Source: Gerris lacustris (Eukaryota; Arthropoda; Insecta; Hemiptera; Gerridae). Taken from it: a DNA stretch of 64,000 nt. Made by a program: the position numbers and the translations under genes. The stretch spans positions 18,465,106 through 18,529,105 of the forward strand of contig OX578282.1 of assembly GCA_951217055.1 (NCBI GenBank), in the 5' to 3' direction. Below are positions 25,380-36,163 of this stretch, piece after piece; positions within the stretch are counted from its first letter, which is position 1; every line of letters starts with the position of its first letter. The notes beneath the pieces are model-generated. The model ran no database searches and was not told the DNA's origin. It saw nothing but the letters and a program-made list of their open reading frames with translations.

Positions 25380-25957
25380 GACTCGGTCCGACACAACTCA
25401 GACATACTTTCTCAATACTAGTTCATAATTACTTAGCCCAGTGTTTTCCATTTATTAGTTTTTGTAGTTACATTTAATTATTATTGAACATTTTAACGAT
25501 ATGTATCATAAAAATAACTTCTCGGCAGGGAATCTAACCAGGACTCTCCGTCCACGTTTAAAGCCTTTTTTCTCAGGAACTAGATTTTTCCAGGGAAAAC
25601 GGCTTATATCGTTAGATTTGTATTTAAATAGCCTACATTTCCGAAATTTTTAATCAAAATCGTCCGAACTTTTTTCACGTTATATCACAGATTTTAGGGG
25701 ATAGAGCCTCCAAATTTGGAAGTAAAATTAATTTCTCGATTTCGCAACGGACATATATGTTTTTTTTGAACATATATGCCAAAGTTCGACAAAATCGGCC
25801 AAGTAGTATAGGCTCCAGGTGTCTGCACAAACAGATGACAGACAGAGTTTTCTTGAAACCACTTTTTTGGACCTCAAAACGTATAAATTCATCAAAATCT
25901 CAAAATCGAATTTTCGCGCCATTAAAACAATACTTTCTCTTAATATGAAAAAGTAAA
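25380..25957 (-). repeat. Family D modular repeat, minus strand
   Basis: It reads as the reverse complement of the 22327 copy, from head (about 25957) to tail (GACTCGGTCCGACACAACTC at 25380). The tRNA-like module is mutated (GGCAGGGAATCTAACCAGG). Confidence 0.8.
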
Positions 25958-27459
25958 AAGAAACGTGATTTTTCACAAATATAGCTTCACTTTAGTAAAG
26001 ATGAGATGTAGCTTCAATAAATTTTGCCATAGAGACTAAACTAGTGAACAGATTCTAAACCCTATATAGCTGTAACCATTTTAGATTTCCAAACAGCACT
26101 TCCTTAGAGACATAATTGTTAATAATGATAAAGTGGATGATTAACAAACGCATTTACAGACACTATATTGAATTAGAAAAATAAGTTACTTCTATTACTT
26201 ATATTTATTTTCGATTTAATTTAAGATTTAAAAGTTGATACAAACAAGAAAGTGAAGTCTAAATCAAATACCATTCTCTTTAGAATAATTTAGTGATCGA
26301 AAAGGAATAGATTTTATGACACTCCCAAGATTATATAAGCTATAGGTGAAGTAGATTTTAAGATTACCTCAAACATAAAATATTACGTCAATTAAAAATT
26401 ATATTAAGCAGATTAAAAAAGGCTATGATTTAAAAGATAAAATTAAGTGCAAATTAATGAAATACCATAGTTGTAAGAAAATTAAAAATGACATTGTAAT
26501 AAATACTTATACTTAACCATGTAATAATTAAGGGTCAAGGAAGGCAATACAGTATTTTATAATTCTAAAGCGATTGGCATGATCCTAATGCAATTTATAT
26601 AACTCAGAATTATATTTTATGACTATACAAATATCACTGTAAGGTTAAAAAAACAATATGTCACATAGAATTATAACTTTTGTTATAAAAACATAGATAA
26701 TATTCGATTTTAATTCTTATTATCGGTATCCGTCAATATAAAACAATAGTAGTTATTTATTGATCAATGACATTTGTAAACTGATAGTAACAATGAAATA
26801 TTGGTAAATCGTAAGTCACAAATTGAATGTTAATTCTATAGCTAGATTAAGTTGTTAACCTAGACGATTTGTCCGTGCCAAAACCTTTTTTTTCTTTTTT
26901 TTTAAACGACCAAATAAAAAAAATTATACATCACTTACGCTGAATATAAATAACAATTTAACAAAGGTGTGTCTCTTAAAGAATTTCTTTTACTATACAT
27001 CATTTTTATAAATTGTATCGCCTATAAATTAGAAGAAAATTTAAAATCAAACATTAAAGTGTGACAGTTTAAACTAATAAACAGCTCATTTAGTACAATT
27101 ACTCTGATTTATACATTGTTATTTTATTTATCACTAAACTATTTTCTACAAATGAAACTGGATGTTGTTATTTTTTTTGCAATAATAACATATTATAGTT
27201 AGGGCTGAATTGATAATAGAATATAAATTATAATAAGTATGGTGAACATATAAGTCGTACATCATTTCACCATACAATGGCTTATATAAGAATAGAGAGA
27301 ATAAAATATAATAAACTAAATAAATAGCGTTTATTGAATACTTCTATGAAACTGGATAATATATTAAATTAATATACTGTTAGAAAAATAAATTAAATAA
27401 CTATATCAACGTAAAATAAACAGGAAAATTGTAAACTTACTATTAATCAAGAAATTTTG

Positions 27460-27465
<6 letters not shown>
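25958..27465. other. AT-rich spacer, nothing recognised
   Basis: About 1.5 kb without a supported gene, RNA or repeat family. Confidence 0.5.

Positions 27466-27514
<49 letters not shown>
27466..27514. repeat. (TA)n tract
   Basis: About 49 bases of TA. Confidence 0.97.
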
Positions 27515-27516
<2 letters not shown>

Positions 27517-28124
27517 TGTTTTTGTTAAAGAAATTTATTAAATTAAAGTTACATGGGTACATTTTACAATTCCATTGCTCGATCATAAGAGTTGGAATAT
27601 ATTTTCTTTTATTGCCATCATTAAAAACCATAATATTGATCACGTTTAGCACTAGCTTCTGCGAAGAAGCAATTCTCGAATGAACAGATTGCCACCACAA
27701 CCAAAAAATTACTCTTACACAATTATTATTTAGCAATGTCCACCCTCCGTCCTTACTTTCTTTATTCAGGTATTTTTGAGAATGGAAATAAAGTAAGTGT
27801 CAAAAATAAAATGGCATGAAGGATAGTCAGACACCAAAAATTGTCCTTGATGTTTAAAACTAATTTCTGTCCAGGAATTTTTGAATTCGGACACATTGAG
27901 AATTTTCGTTTTATCAGAATGATCACAATCCGTTTATTGCCTTGGATATAGTCGAAAGCAAAATAGTTACAACCCATGTATAATAATTTCATAAAAGCTG
28001 AAAGTCAGTTGTAGGGAAAAAAATATTAAAGATATTTTTTAATAAAGAAGAAAAAGTGTTAGTAAAAATCATGAACATTTGGGATTTTTACTCCTTTATG
28101 ACCTGATAATACTTGTTTAAGCTC
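27515..28124. other. Spacer, nothing recognised
   Basis: Of intermediate complexity. Minus-strand frames at 27443-27992 show no family features. Confidence 0.4.
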
Positions 28125-28200
28125 CCTGGGTTTTTTTTAGGTCGAGACTAATCCGTCTGGCGACAGGCTGTCTGGCCCAACTCTTAATATGTCTAGGAAT
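28125..28200 (-). repeat. Dispersed repeat, inverted partner of 23590-23668
   Basis: See 23590-23668. Here GGGTTTTTTTTAGGTCGAG and CCGTCTGGCGACAGGCTG are in the opposite orientation. Confidence 0.7.
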
Positions 28201-28562
28201 TTTCTTTTAATATTGAAAGATATTTTCAGGTAAAATAAGTAAAGATAAAGTTGGCGACGTGTGAGGCAAGTCCTTTTAAAGGAGCAATAAGTTCGTGCGA
28301 AAAATACCTCAGCATTTCTAAGCAAAAGTACTTCTTACAAAAGGATCCCTTTTTGAAAAATTAAATAGAAAGAGGACATACATATAAAAGAATAACAAGT
28401 CAATAAAAAGATACTTAGCTAAATGCATTTTTAAGGAAATGAAAAACTAATATTTAACAACTGCTTTTTATCCTTGTGGGAAAAAGAAGGGAAAATAAAT
28501 TTACTTTATCTAATAAGTCAAATTGTAGAATTTCACACTTGGTATTATTAAATGGCAGATTC

Positions 28563-28794
28563 GGCACTTCTTTAGATGGTTACTCCCCTAATAAATAAAA
28601 CATAGGGGAGTAACAATCTAAAGAAGGTGACGGAATGTTCTTTTTTAGATTGTTACTCCCCTTATAGAAACAGAAGTGTGATATTCCTTTTTCCAAAGTA
28701 CATTGGACTAAACAACCCTTTATCTTTATATTTATTTAGTCAAAGCCATTTATATTCTAATAAATATAGGGGAGTAACAATCTAAAGAAGTACC
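28563..28794. mobile_element. CTTCTTTAGA-family MITE, 232 bp, with perfect 8-bp TSD
   Basis: The ends GGCACTTCTTTAGA and TCTAAAGAAGTACC are flanked by GCAGATTC on both sides (28555-28562 and 28795-28802). The 8-bp TSD places this family with hAT-like elements, although the ends do not start with CAG. Two hairpins and the TTGGACTAAACA block make up the interior, and no protein is encoded. Confidence 0.9.
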
Positions 28795-28883
28795 GCAGAT
28801 TCTATTAAAGGCGATGATCTTCATTGAAGATGAAGTGTATTAAATTTTATAAAGTTGGTTGTGAACCATTTTCCGGATTGTAG

Positions 28884-29110
28884 TGCTTCCGAGTTTACCG
28901 ACGATAACATAAGCTATGCGATCGTTCTGAAAAACGAATATTTTTTTTTATGTCTCCGAATTGAAATATCCCAAGACAGAAATCCGTTTCAGACATCAGG
29001 GAACATTTTTGGTGTCGTATATGTCTGTCGGTCAGAGTTTTTATTATTTTTGCGAACAAACATATTATCATATTTCACGATTTTGGTAGTATTCATACTA
29101 CAGAAAGATT
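28884..29110 (+). repeat. Family C repeat, head part
   Basis: GCTTCCGAGTTTACCGACGA head, CCCAAGACAGAAATCCG, CATCAGGGAACATTTTTGG, TGTCTGTCGGTC, then TTTGCGAACAAACATATTA. The core and tail are missing. Confidence 0.8.
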
Positions 29111-29431
29111 AAATTTTAATTTAAATCTAATTATAATTATTATTAACTACGGGAAACAGACAGAGAAAAATACAATCCAGTACCGGGTTAACTAAAAAAA
29201 AAAATCGGATGGTAAGTCAAAACTAGCACATCTTTGATCCCCATATACCTTTAAATCTTCTGTTACTAATAACTTTCTTTATAAACAATCATGAGATTTG
29301 TACGAAATTTGGATGAAATGTCGAATGTAGCCCGCAGATCCATAATAACTTCGTTCATTAAATGTTTCTACATAGATACTTTTATTCATGTAAAAGATAA
29401 AAATAATTTTGACAGATGTAAAAACAAATCG

Positions 29432-30063
29432 GTCCGAGACAACTCAGACAAATTTTCTCATATACGAGTTTATAATTAATTTGCCCAGTGTTTCCATTTA
29501 TTAGTTTTCAAATGTACATTTAAATATTATTGAACTTTTCATCAAAATTTATTATAAAAATAACTTCTCCTGGGTGGGGAATCGAACCCGGGCTCTCTCC
29601 GTTCGCGTTTTAAGCTAATTTCTCAGGAACTAGATTTTTCTCGGGAAAACGGCTTATATCGTTGGATTCGTATTCAAATGGACTACATTTTAGAATTTTT
29701 TAATCAAAATCGTCAGAACCGTTTTCGAGAAATAATTTTTTTTCATGTTTTTTTCAGAGTTTTTGGGGGGTAGCGCCCCCAAATTTAGAGCTAAAATTCA
29801 TTTCTCGATTTCGCCTCGGGGTATGATTTTTCTGAACATGTATGCCGAATTTCGTCAAAATCGGCCCAGTAGTTTAGGCTCCAGGCGTCTGCACTGACGA
29901 AAGACGACAGACAGACATTTTTTAAAAACCACTTTTTTGGACTCAGGGGACCTCAAAACGTGTAAATCCATCAAAATCTCAAAATCGAATTTTCGCGTCA
30001 TCACAATACTTTCTATTTATATGAGAAAGTAATTATATGAGAAAGTAATTATATGAGAAAGTA
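29432..30063 (-). repeat. Family D modular repeat, minus strand, near full length
   Basis: It runs from the GGTCCGAGACAACTCAGAC tail (29432) to the head, where ATATGAGAAAGTAATT is tandemly repeated three times (30020-30063). The tRNA-like module reads TGGGGAATCGAACCCGGG in reverse. The 29570-30000 part is the cleanest copy of the GGGGGGTAGCGCCCCC block. Confidence 0.85.
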
Positions 30064-30114
30064 AAAAAGAAGGGAAAAAATTACAAAACTAAGACAGTCC
30101 TGGGACTTATAAAA

Positions 30115-30334
30115 AACGCATAAGTAAAGTTCGCGATAGCTATGTGCCACATTAGTTTTCAGAATATTTTTTTGTTTTGTCTTTTTAGGGTTAAAAATAA
30201 TATATTTTTTCTCTATTCTCTTTTTTTTGGTGTGCTGATATGTCTGTCGGTCGGAGTTTTTATTATTTTTGCGAACAAACATATATTATCATATTTTACG
30301 ATTTTTAAAAACAGAAGCTATGGTCTTTCGCCTC
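30115..30334 (+). repeat. Family C fragments, interrupted by the large hAT
   Basis: A tail piece (GCGATAGCTATGTGCCACAT) and a head-side piece (TGTCTGTCGGTCGGAG, TTTGCGAACAAACATA, as at 29030) lie in scrambled order directly left of the hAT insertion. Confidence 0.6.
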
Positions 30335-30910
30335 CTTTTAAGCAGGCCCGTCAAGAGCCGTAGCGGGCCCCACGGCTAGACCTATATGGGCCCCCTCTTT
30401 TTACTCGTTTTTATTCTTCATTTTGGGACTTACTTTACACTAATAACTTGTGTATTGGATTTTTCAACTCTAATAATAAGTTCTATTTTATATTTATTGT
30501 AAGTACTACTAATAAACTCCTATTATACTGATAACTGCAGACATACTACTGACAAACCAAAGTAAACAAACTCATTTTGAAGAATACAACTATTTTACCG
30601 CAGTAATGTTAAAAAACCAATTATGACTTAAATTAATATGCGTATATGAGTCATAATTGTGACCTAAAATTAGACAAAATTGTTTGAAAACATTTATAAT
30701 TTCTTAGTCCTCAACTAAAACACTATCTGGACTAATAAAAGTCCTATATCTGTAAAATGTTGTTTACGTTCATTTACGTTTTATACAATTTTATTTAATA
30801 TATTACAAGGGGGCTCTGCTCCCTACTAGCTTCACTCAACAAACCCCCGAAAAGCGGCTGCAGCGCGGCCGCTCCTAGTATAGAGTACAGTAGAATCCCT
30901 TGTTTTTTTT

Positions 30911-31096
30911 AGGAGGGGGCTAAATTTAGGATATATGCAAATTATCTTATCAAAGAAGAGGGGGTATAGAAATCAGTGGAAGGGATAAAATCTAGATATT
31001 CTCTCATAGTAAAATAATTTAAATGTTTCTTGATGGTAGTTTACAAACTTATCAAATTAAAATAACACTCCGTAACAAAGAAGGGTATCCAGCTAG
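30911..31096 (+). mobile_element. Helitron-like 3' terminal segment, copy 1
   Basis: About 185 bases from AGGAGGGGGCTAAATT to GGGTATCCAGCTAG|T are repeated at 33146-33326. Ending in CTAG before a T, with a short self-complementary segment just upstream, fits Helitron 3' ends (CTRR, insertion between A and T). No helicase is visible, so the element would be non-autonomous. Confidence 0.5.
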
Positions 31097-31099
31097 TAA

Positions 31100-32198
31100 A
31101 ACATAAAATAATAATTTCGAAGAAAAAGTAAAACAAACAAAGAGTGTAACAGAAAATAATCGAGAAGGAAGATTAAGGGGGTGGGAATGTTACGTAGTCT
31201 ATAAGATAATTCCCTCCTACATTAAAAAAAAAATAAATAAATAAATAAAACAAAAATCTTCACTTTTTGAATAGATTTTAATTCTAAGAAAATAACTATA
31301 AAGAAAACAACAATAGTTTGATTAAGAATTTAAATAAAATTATCTCTTACCATAATCGTTGTGTAATAAGATTGTTTATTATAACTAAACATAAATTATT
31401 CAATTTAACTTAATAGGTAAATAGAAAGAATCAATCTACCTTTATAGCTTCGCTTCGTTTTTTCAATCCATCCTATGTATATCTTCATATTCCCTTATAT
31501 TCTCTAAATGCTATTATAAATATACGTAGAATTAACTTTGAAAGATATTACCGTCGATATTACACATAAACAAATCGATCCATCTCCAAAAACAAGATTT
31601 CAACCCAGAACAACGAACAATGAATAAAATATAAACTACATACACGAAAGATGTACTTTTCGAAAGAAAAACGTATAGAAATAAAAAAGAAACATTTGAA
31701 TTATAACACACAGTACAAATATAAAGACCCGCTACCCGATTTAAAATACTTTTCCTCGATTAAAAAGTGAATTTAAAGTAAGATTCGACAAAAATTACTG
31801 TTGACCTAATTAGAGAAGTAAAAACAATATGGCCGACGCACTAAAACTGTGGGAAACCGACACGTCCCAGTGACTCGCCTCTTTCAGGGCTACCACACTA
31901 CCATCGTATGAAAATTAAATAATCTAAAATTTATTATAAAAAATTGTTTAAAATAAAAATATTATAAATAATAATTATTCTTCATGGCAATATTATATTT
32001 TAAATATGTTTTTAGTTTAACCGAAACCAAATATGTTTAAGTTATTTTATTTTTTAATAATTTTGTTCGCATTATTGGTTTAACCTCATTGGACTGTGGT
32101 AAGTGAAAAAATATTTTGTTTATATAAGTTTAAATTAATAAATGTTTAATAAAAAGACTTTGTTTGTTAAAACAAGTTAAATCAAATGGTATTTCAAG
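31100..32198. other. AT-rich interior of the nested hAT/Helitron region
   Basis: No gene was recognised. A small more complex block at 31830-31910 (GGCCGACGCACTAAAACTG, ACACGTCCCAGTGACTCG) is unassigned. Confidence 0.4.
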
Positions 32199-32525
32199 TT
32201 GAAAGTAGAACTACAGTATATGGAATGGAGCCCCTACTATACATCGCAAATCGCTACAATCGATTGTTATATTGACGCCATATTTCAATACATCCAAATA
32301 ATGTGTGATTTGCGTAATTTTACACGTTTTAACGAAAATGTGTTAGTTTCGGGTTTGAATTTAATTTTGTTAACCTTAATTTTTTGCCCTAGAATTTTGA
32401 ATCGCCGCACCACACCGCTTCGCAGAGCGCTTATTTCTGCAGAAAAACAACCATCATATAGACCAGGTAGAGTTTCAAATCGAAATATAAAAGAGTTTAA
32501 CAGACAAGATATATCGATATATTAA
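32199..32525 (+). CDS. Open reading frame of 108 codons, unidentified
   Basis: The frame starts at ATG 32199 and ends at TAA 32525. It lies inside the candidate Helitron insertion. The middle (residues about 47-63, VLVSGLNLILLTLIFCP) is hydrophobic and could be one membrane segment. The C-terminal part (from RRTTPLRRAL to RQDISIY) is basic and polar. An alternative reading is a captured exon: TTTTTTGCCCTAG at about 32390 is a good acceptor-like site, after which the frame is protein-like. I do not recognise it, and there is no evidence that it is expressed. Confidence 0.2.
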   Translation: MKVELQYMEWSPYYTSQIATIDCYIDAIFQYIQIMCDLRNFTRFNENVLVSGLNLILLTLIFCPRILNRRTTPLRRALISAEKQPSYRPGRVSNRNIKEFNRQDISIY

Positions 32526-32599
32526 GTCTTGAAAGTGGTCGTTAGTGAGATAACGTGTTATCAGAAAGAGCCCCATATACTGTAGTTCAGCCGTCAAGG

Positions 32600-33150
32600 T
32601 ATATGTGCATGTTCTATATACAAATCTACAGTTTTGGTCCGATCTCGATGAAAATTTGTATATTTGATTATCAAAGCAAGGAGAAACTCACGGTCTACAT
32701 AGAATTTAGAAATTTAAATTTTGGTACACAGGGGTATGGGGTAAACACAAGTGATGAATACGGGGTAAAAGTAATGAAAACCCATCATGATGCATATCAT
32801 TTAAAAGCTCTTTAAGAGTACAGTAATTGTTGTTATGTACATTTAAGGGGGTAAAATGGAAAAATAGATCTAAAAGTCAACGCATGTGTGTATGTTCTTT
32901 ATACAAATCTTCAGTTGTTGTCTGATCTCGATGAAAATTTTCACACTTGACCTTCAAAGCAATGGGAAGGTCACTGTCTACATGAATTTTCGAAATTTAA
33001 ATTTTGGTGCACAGGGGTACGGGGTACAACTCAAGTGATGAATATGGGGTCAAAGTAATGAATACCCTTCATGATGCATATCGTTAAAAAGCTCTTTAAG
33101 AGTACAGTAATAGTTGTTATCTACAGTTTTGTCATATTGTCATTTAGGAG
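32600..33150 (+). repeat. Tandem duplication, about 282-bp unit, two copies
   Basis: GATCTCGATGAAAATTT (about 32642 and 32924), ACAGGGGTA(T/C)GGGGTA, AAGTGATGAATA and AGCTCTTTAAGAGTACAGTA recur with a spacing of about 282 bases. Divergence between copies is visible throughout, so the duplication is not very recent. The TCGATGAAAATTTG block is a relative of the GAAATTTGG block in the modular repeats. Confidence 0.8.
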
Positions 33151-33360
33151 GGGGGTAAATTTGGGATATTTGCAAATTATCTTATCAAAGAGGAGGGGGA
33201 TATAGAAATAAGTGGGAGGGATAGAATCTAGATATTCTCGCATAGTAAAATAGTCTCTCTTGACGGTAGTTTGTAAACTTATCAAATTAAAATAAACTTT
33301 GTAGCGAAGCACGGATATCCAGCTAGTATTGTAGGAAGTAGGAAAAAGTGGTGGCAATAA

Positions 33361-33440
33361 GGGACCCGCAGACCCCGCCGCGTGGGGGGCCCTTGGAAGG
33401 GAAATTGAGGGGCACCTAAAAGTTTCCAGGGGGCCTCCAA
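33361..33440. other. GC-rich block within the hAT
   Basis: GGGACCCGCAGACCCCGCCG, a run of G/C, and AGGGGGCCTCC stand out against the AT-rich surroundings and resemble the hAT subterminal regions. It may be an internal remnant of the original element end, or another hAT edge. Confidence 0.4.
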
Positions 33441-33603
33441 AACCTACTAGTAAGAAATATGAATTTTTATGACAGAAGAAACCATTGTAGTGTCTTTCAG
33501 GCTAGCATGCCGGATTTTTCAACCATGCATGGTTGAAAATGAATGGTGGTGTATTTAATATTTTTTCAACTTTGGATATGTCCAAATAAAACTGAACAAA
33601 TCA

Positions 33604-33807
33604 TTAATCATTGATTTTGTTGACTGCTTGGTATGGATCACTCAAGTTTCCAATCACACTGTCAATTAAAACATAAAAAACTTCAACTTTGAAGCGATTT
33701 TCTGGGTTCTCTGTGGATTTTTCTTGAAACCCTTCGGGATAAGGTTTAGTAATTTTTCGCTTCGCAGTCTCGGTACTGGGAAATTCTCTCTCAAACTTAA
33801 TCACCAC
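33604..33807 (-). pseudogene. hAT transposase fragment (ZMYM1-like type)
   Basis: The 67-codon minus-strand frame contains N-R-F-K-V-E-V-F-Y-V-L-I-D-S-V-I, which resembles the segment (F-x-V-x-V-F-Y-x-x-x-D) upstream of the C-terminal region in hAT transposases of the zinc-finger-MYM-1-like type. Just downstream the frame is broken. A second frame then reads N-D-L-F-S-F-I-W-T-Y-P-K, consistent with a frameshifted continuation. The rest of the catalytic RNase H-like domain and the dimerisation domain are not recognisable. Its position near one end of the 30343-33982 element fits its own transposase. Confidence 0.55.
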
Positions 33808-33994
33808 ACTTGGCTGACAACTTTAATATTATTTTTAATTATTATTACGAATATAATTATTTAATATTTCAATCATAAATATTGGCGTGATTGGGTGTTC
33901 GGGGCTTGAGATCGGGGCCCTTTAGGGGAGGTCCGGGCCCCCCGGCATCAGCCGTACCTGCCGCCCCCTCTCGACGGGCCTGCTTTTAAGTCTT

Positions 33995-34250
33995 CTTCAG
34001 GCTATAATAGCGTCCCTAAATTTAGAGCTATAATAAAGTCCTAGAATTTTCCTGCTTGTATGATTTCTCTGAACATTTTTGTAAAATTTCATCACAATAT
34101 GCAAGTAGATTAGGCTCCACACGTTTGCACAGACTACAGAGGACAGATATTTTTTTAAAAACCTCTTTCTTGGACTCAGAACCTTATAAAATTGTAAATC
34201 TACAAAAATCTCAAAATAGAATTTTCGCGCCATCACAAAATTTATAAAAA
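33995..34250 (-). repeat. Family D fragment, head side
   Basis: It has GCGTCCCTAAATTTAGAGCT, AAAATTTCATCACAATATG, TCTGTCC-like and AGAATTTTCGCGCCATCAC blocks in reverse order. It abuts the right edge of the hAT. Confidence 0.7.
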
Positions 34251-34354
34251 CGTGTATTTATAAATACTTAACAAATGAGAAAGAAAAAAGTAAACATTCC
34301 AACTAATAAAGTCAGTTAATTATTAAGAACTAGAGATTAGTTCCAGTTATTTCT

Positions 34355-34360
<6 letters not shown>

Positions 34361-34433
<73 letters not shown>
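34361..34433. repeat. (TA)n tract
   Basis: About 73 bases of TA. Confidence 0.97.
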
Positions 34434-34437
<4 letters not shown>

Positions 34438-35059
34438 TACATGCTTTAAATGTGTATGTATAAAATAATTGATGTTCGTCACGCAGTTGATCGTTTATTG
34501 CTTCTTTTTTAACTGCAAAGGAGGTAAGAAAAAAATGAGCCTCAGAAAAGGTTAATAAATAACGGATTGGTGTTATTATCCAATTATTAAGTCTTTGAGG
34601 AATAGGAATACAATTTTTATAGGTTTAAATAATGTTTCTCATCTTCAGCCAAGAGAATGGAGGAAAAAATTAAATAAATATAATAAAAAATACTAATAAC
34701 AAGAAGAAATAAGTATGTTTTATCAATACATAATTACTCGTGTACTATCAAATTAAATACGGTACTACTTCTAGTAGTAGCAAGGAAATGTAAAAAAATA
34801 CAATAGGTAAATATTGGTAAAACCTATCTGTATTATAAATACAACAAAAAAGGAATACATAATATTAGTTATAACAAATGTGATAAATTAGAAGTAGTAC
34901 ATCGTATTATGTAAATCATGTTTAAATGGTCACAAATTCAAAAAGAAATGAAGTGGACGAAAACTGTGTACGATGCTATAAAGCGATGATACTATAGTAT
35001 TTTGTCAACTAATCAATTTCGCTCTATTGCTTTGTATATACTATGGATAGTATAAAGAT
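34434..35059. other. Spacer, nothing recognised
   Basis: AT-rich, with no gene. Confidence 0.5.
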
Positions 35060-35790
35060 CCATTAAATAAGTATTTTACTTTTTCATATACGTAATAAAT
35101 AAAGTAAAAAAAAAAATGTGATTGCGTAAATATTCGATAATGACATTTTGATGGATTTAAACTTTTTGATGTCCCTTTTCTAAGAAGTATTTTTTAAACA
35201 ATATTAGTCGCCTATAGTATAATGTTGTATGTGACAGTGATAGGCCGGGTTTGATTCCCTGCTGGATAGGATTTTTTTTTTTTGAAAAATGTTGATAAAA
35301 TGTTTAATAATAATTAAACGTATCCACGAAAATTCGAAACAAGTAATAAATAGAAAACACAGAATCAAACGCATGGAGCCTAAACTACTGGGTCGATTTC
35401 GATAAAATTTGGCATACAGGAAATCAAGAAATTACTTTTACCTCTAAATTTGGGGGCAAAGCCCCCACAAATATGACAAAAAGCTAACAAAGGTTCGGAA
35501 GATTTTGATCACAAAAAAATCCAATATATAGTTTAGTTAAATACTAATCTAACCATGTATCTAATTTTCTCGAGAAAAATATAGTTCTTTAGAAATTGGC
35601 ACTAAACGCAGACAGAGAAATGCCGGGTTCGATTCCCTGCCGGATAAGAGTTATTTTTATGAATAGTATTGATAAAATGTTCAATAATAATTAAATGTAT
35701 CCACGACAATTTGAAACAACTAATAAATAAAAAACACAGGACCAAGTAATTATGTACTAGTAAATGAGACAGTACGAGTTGAATCGGAAA
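35060..35790 (+). repeat. Family D repeat with duplicated tail module
   Basis: A decayed head and GATGGATTTAAAC-like block are followed by two copies of the tRNA-like module plus tail (GGCCGGGTTTGATTCCCTGC at about 35245, and GCCGGGTTCGATTCCCTGCC at about 35621). Each is followed by TTGATAAAATGTT(T/C)AATAATAATT and AGTAATAAATA(G/A)AAAACACAG. The CCTAAACTACTGGGTCGATT block lies between them. Confidence 0.75.
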
Positions 35791-36163
35791 GATTTACTAA
35801 TAACATATTTGCATAAGAGGACAGGACAATTAAAAGAACGAGATTATTAAAATAAATAATTAAATCTATATAATTATAGTAATGATACGAATGAAAACTT
35901 AAAAATTTAGAGAACAATTGATTTAATACTAGCTGCTTCCAAAGAGCCTAAAAATATATGTAATTTAAAATGAAAATTTGAGAAGAACATAATAATACAA
36001 AACAAATATAATAAATTTAAGAGTAAGAGATAAGACACATAGCTCAAAAGAAGAATAAAACATGGATATATTTTAAATATTATCATACTAATAACTACCT
36101 TTATTCATTTTTTACGCATCCTTTTATAAAAAAAAAAAAGAATATTATTTCATTAGATTTTTT
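35791..36163. other. Spacer, nothing recognised
   Basis: AT-rich sequence. Confidence 0.5.

Larger units (their letters stand above)
31097..33326 (+). mobile_element. Candidate Helitron-like insertion within the hAT
   Basis: The 3' end (33146-33326, ...CGGATATCCAGCTAG|T) is a second copy of the 30911-31096 terminus. The 5' boundary is not certain; it could begin immediately after the first CTAG or further in. The interior holds a 108-codon open frame and a 282-bp tandem duplication. Confidence 0.4.
30343..33982. mobile_element. hAT transposon, 3,640 bp, nested and decayed
   Basis: The left end CAGGCCCGTCAAGAG and right end (reverse complement CAGGCCCGTCGAGAG) are flanked by the 8-base TSD CTTTTAAG (30335-30342, 33983-33990). 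Subterminal regions are GC-rich (GGGCCCC motifs). A hAT transposase fragment (33604-33807, minus) lies near the right end. Two Helitron-like 3' ends and a tandem duplication occupy the middle, so much of the length is later insertion. The matching TSD shows that the outer boundaries are original. Confidence 0.92.
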
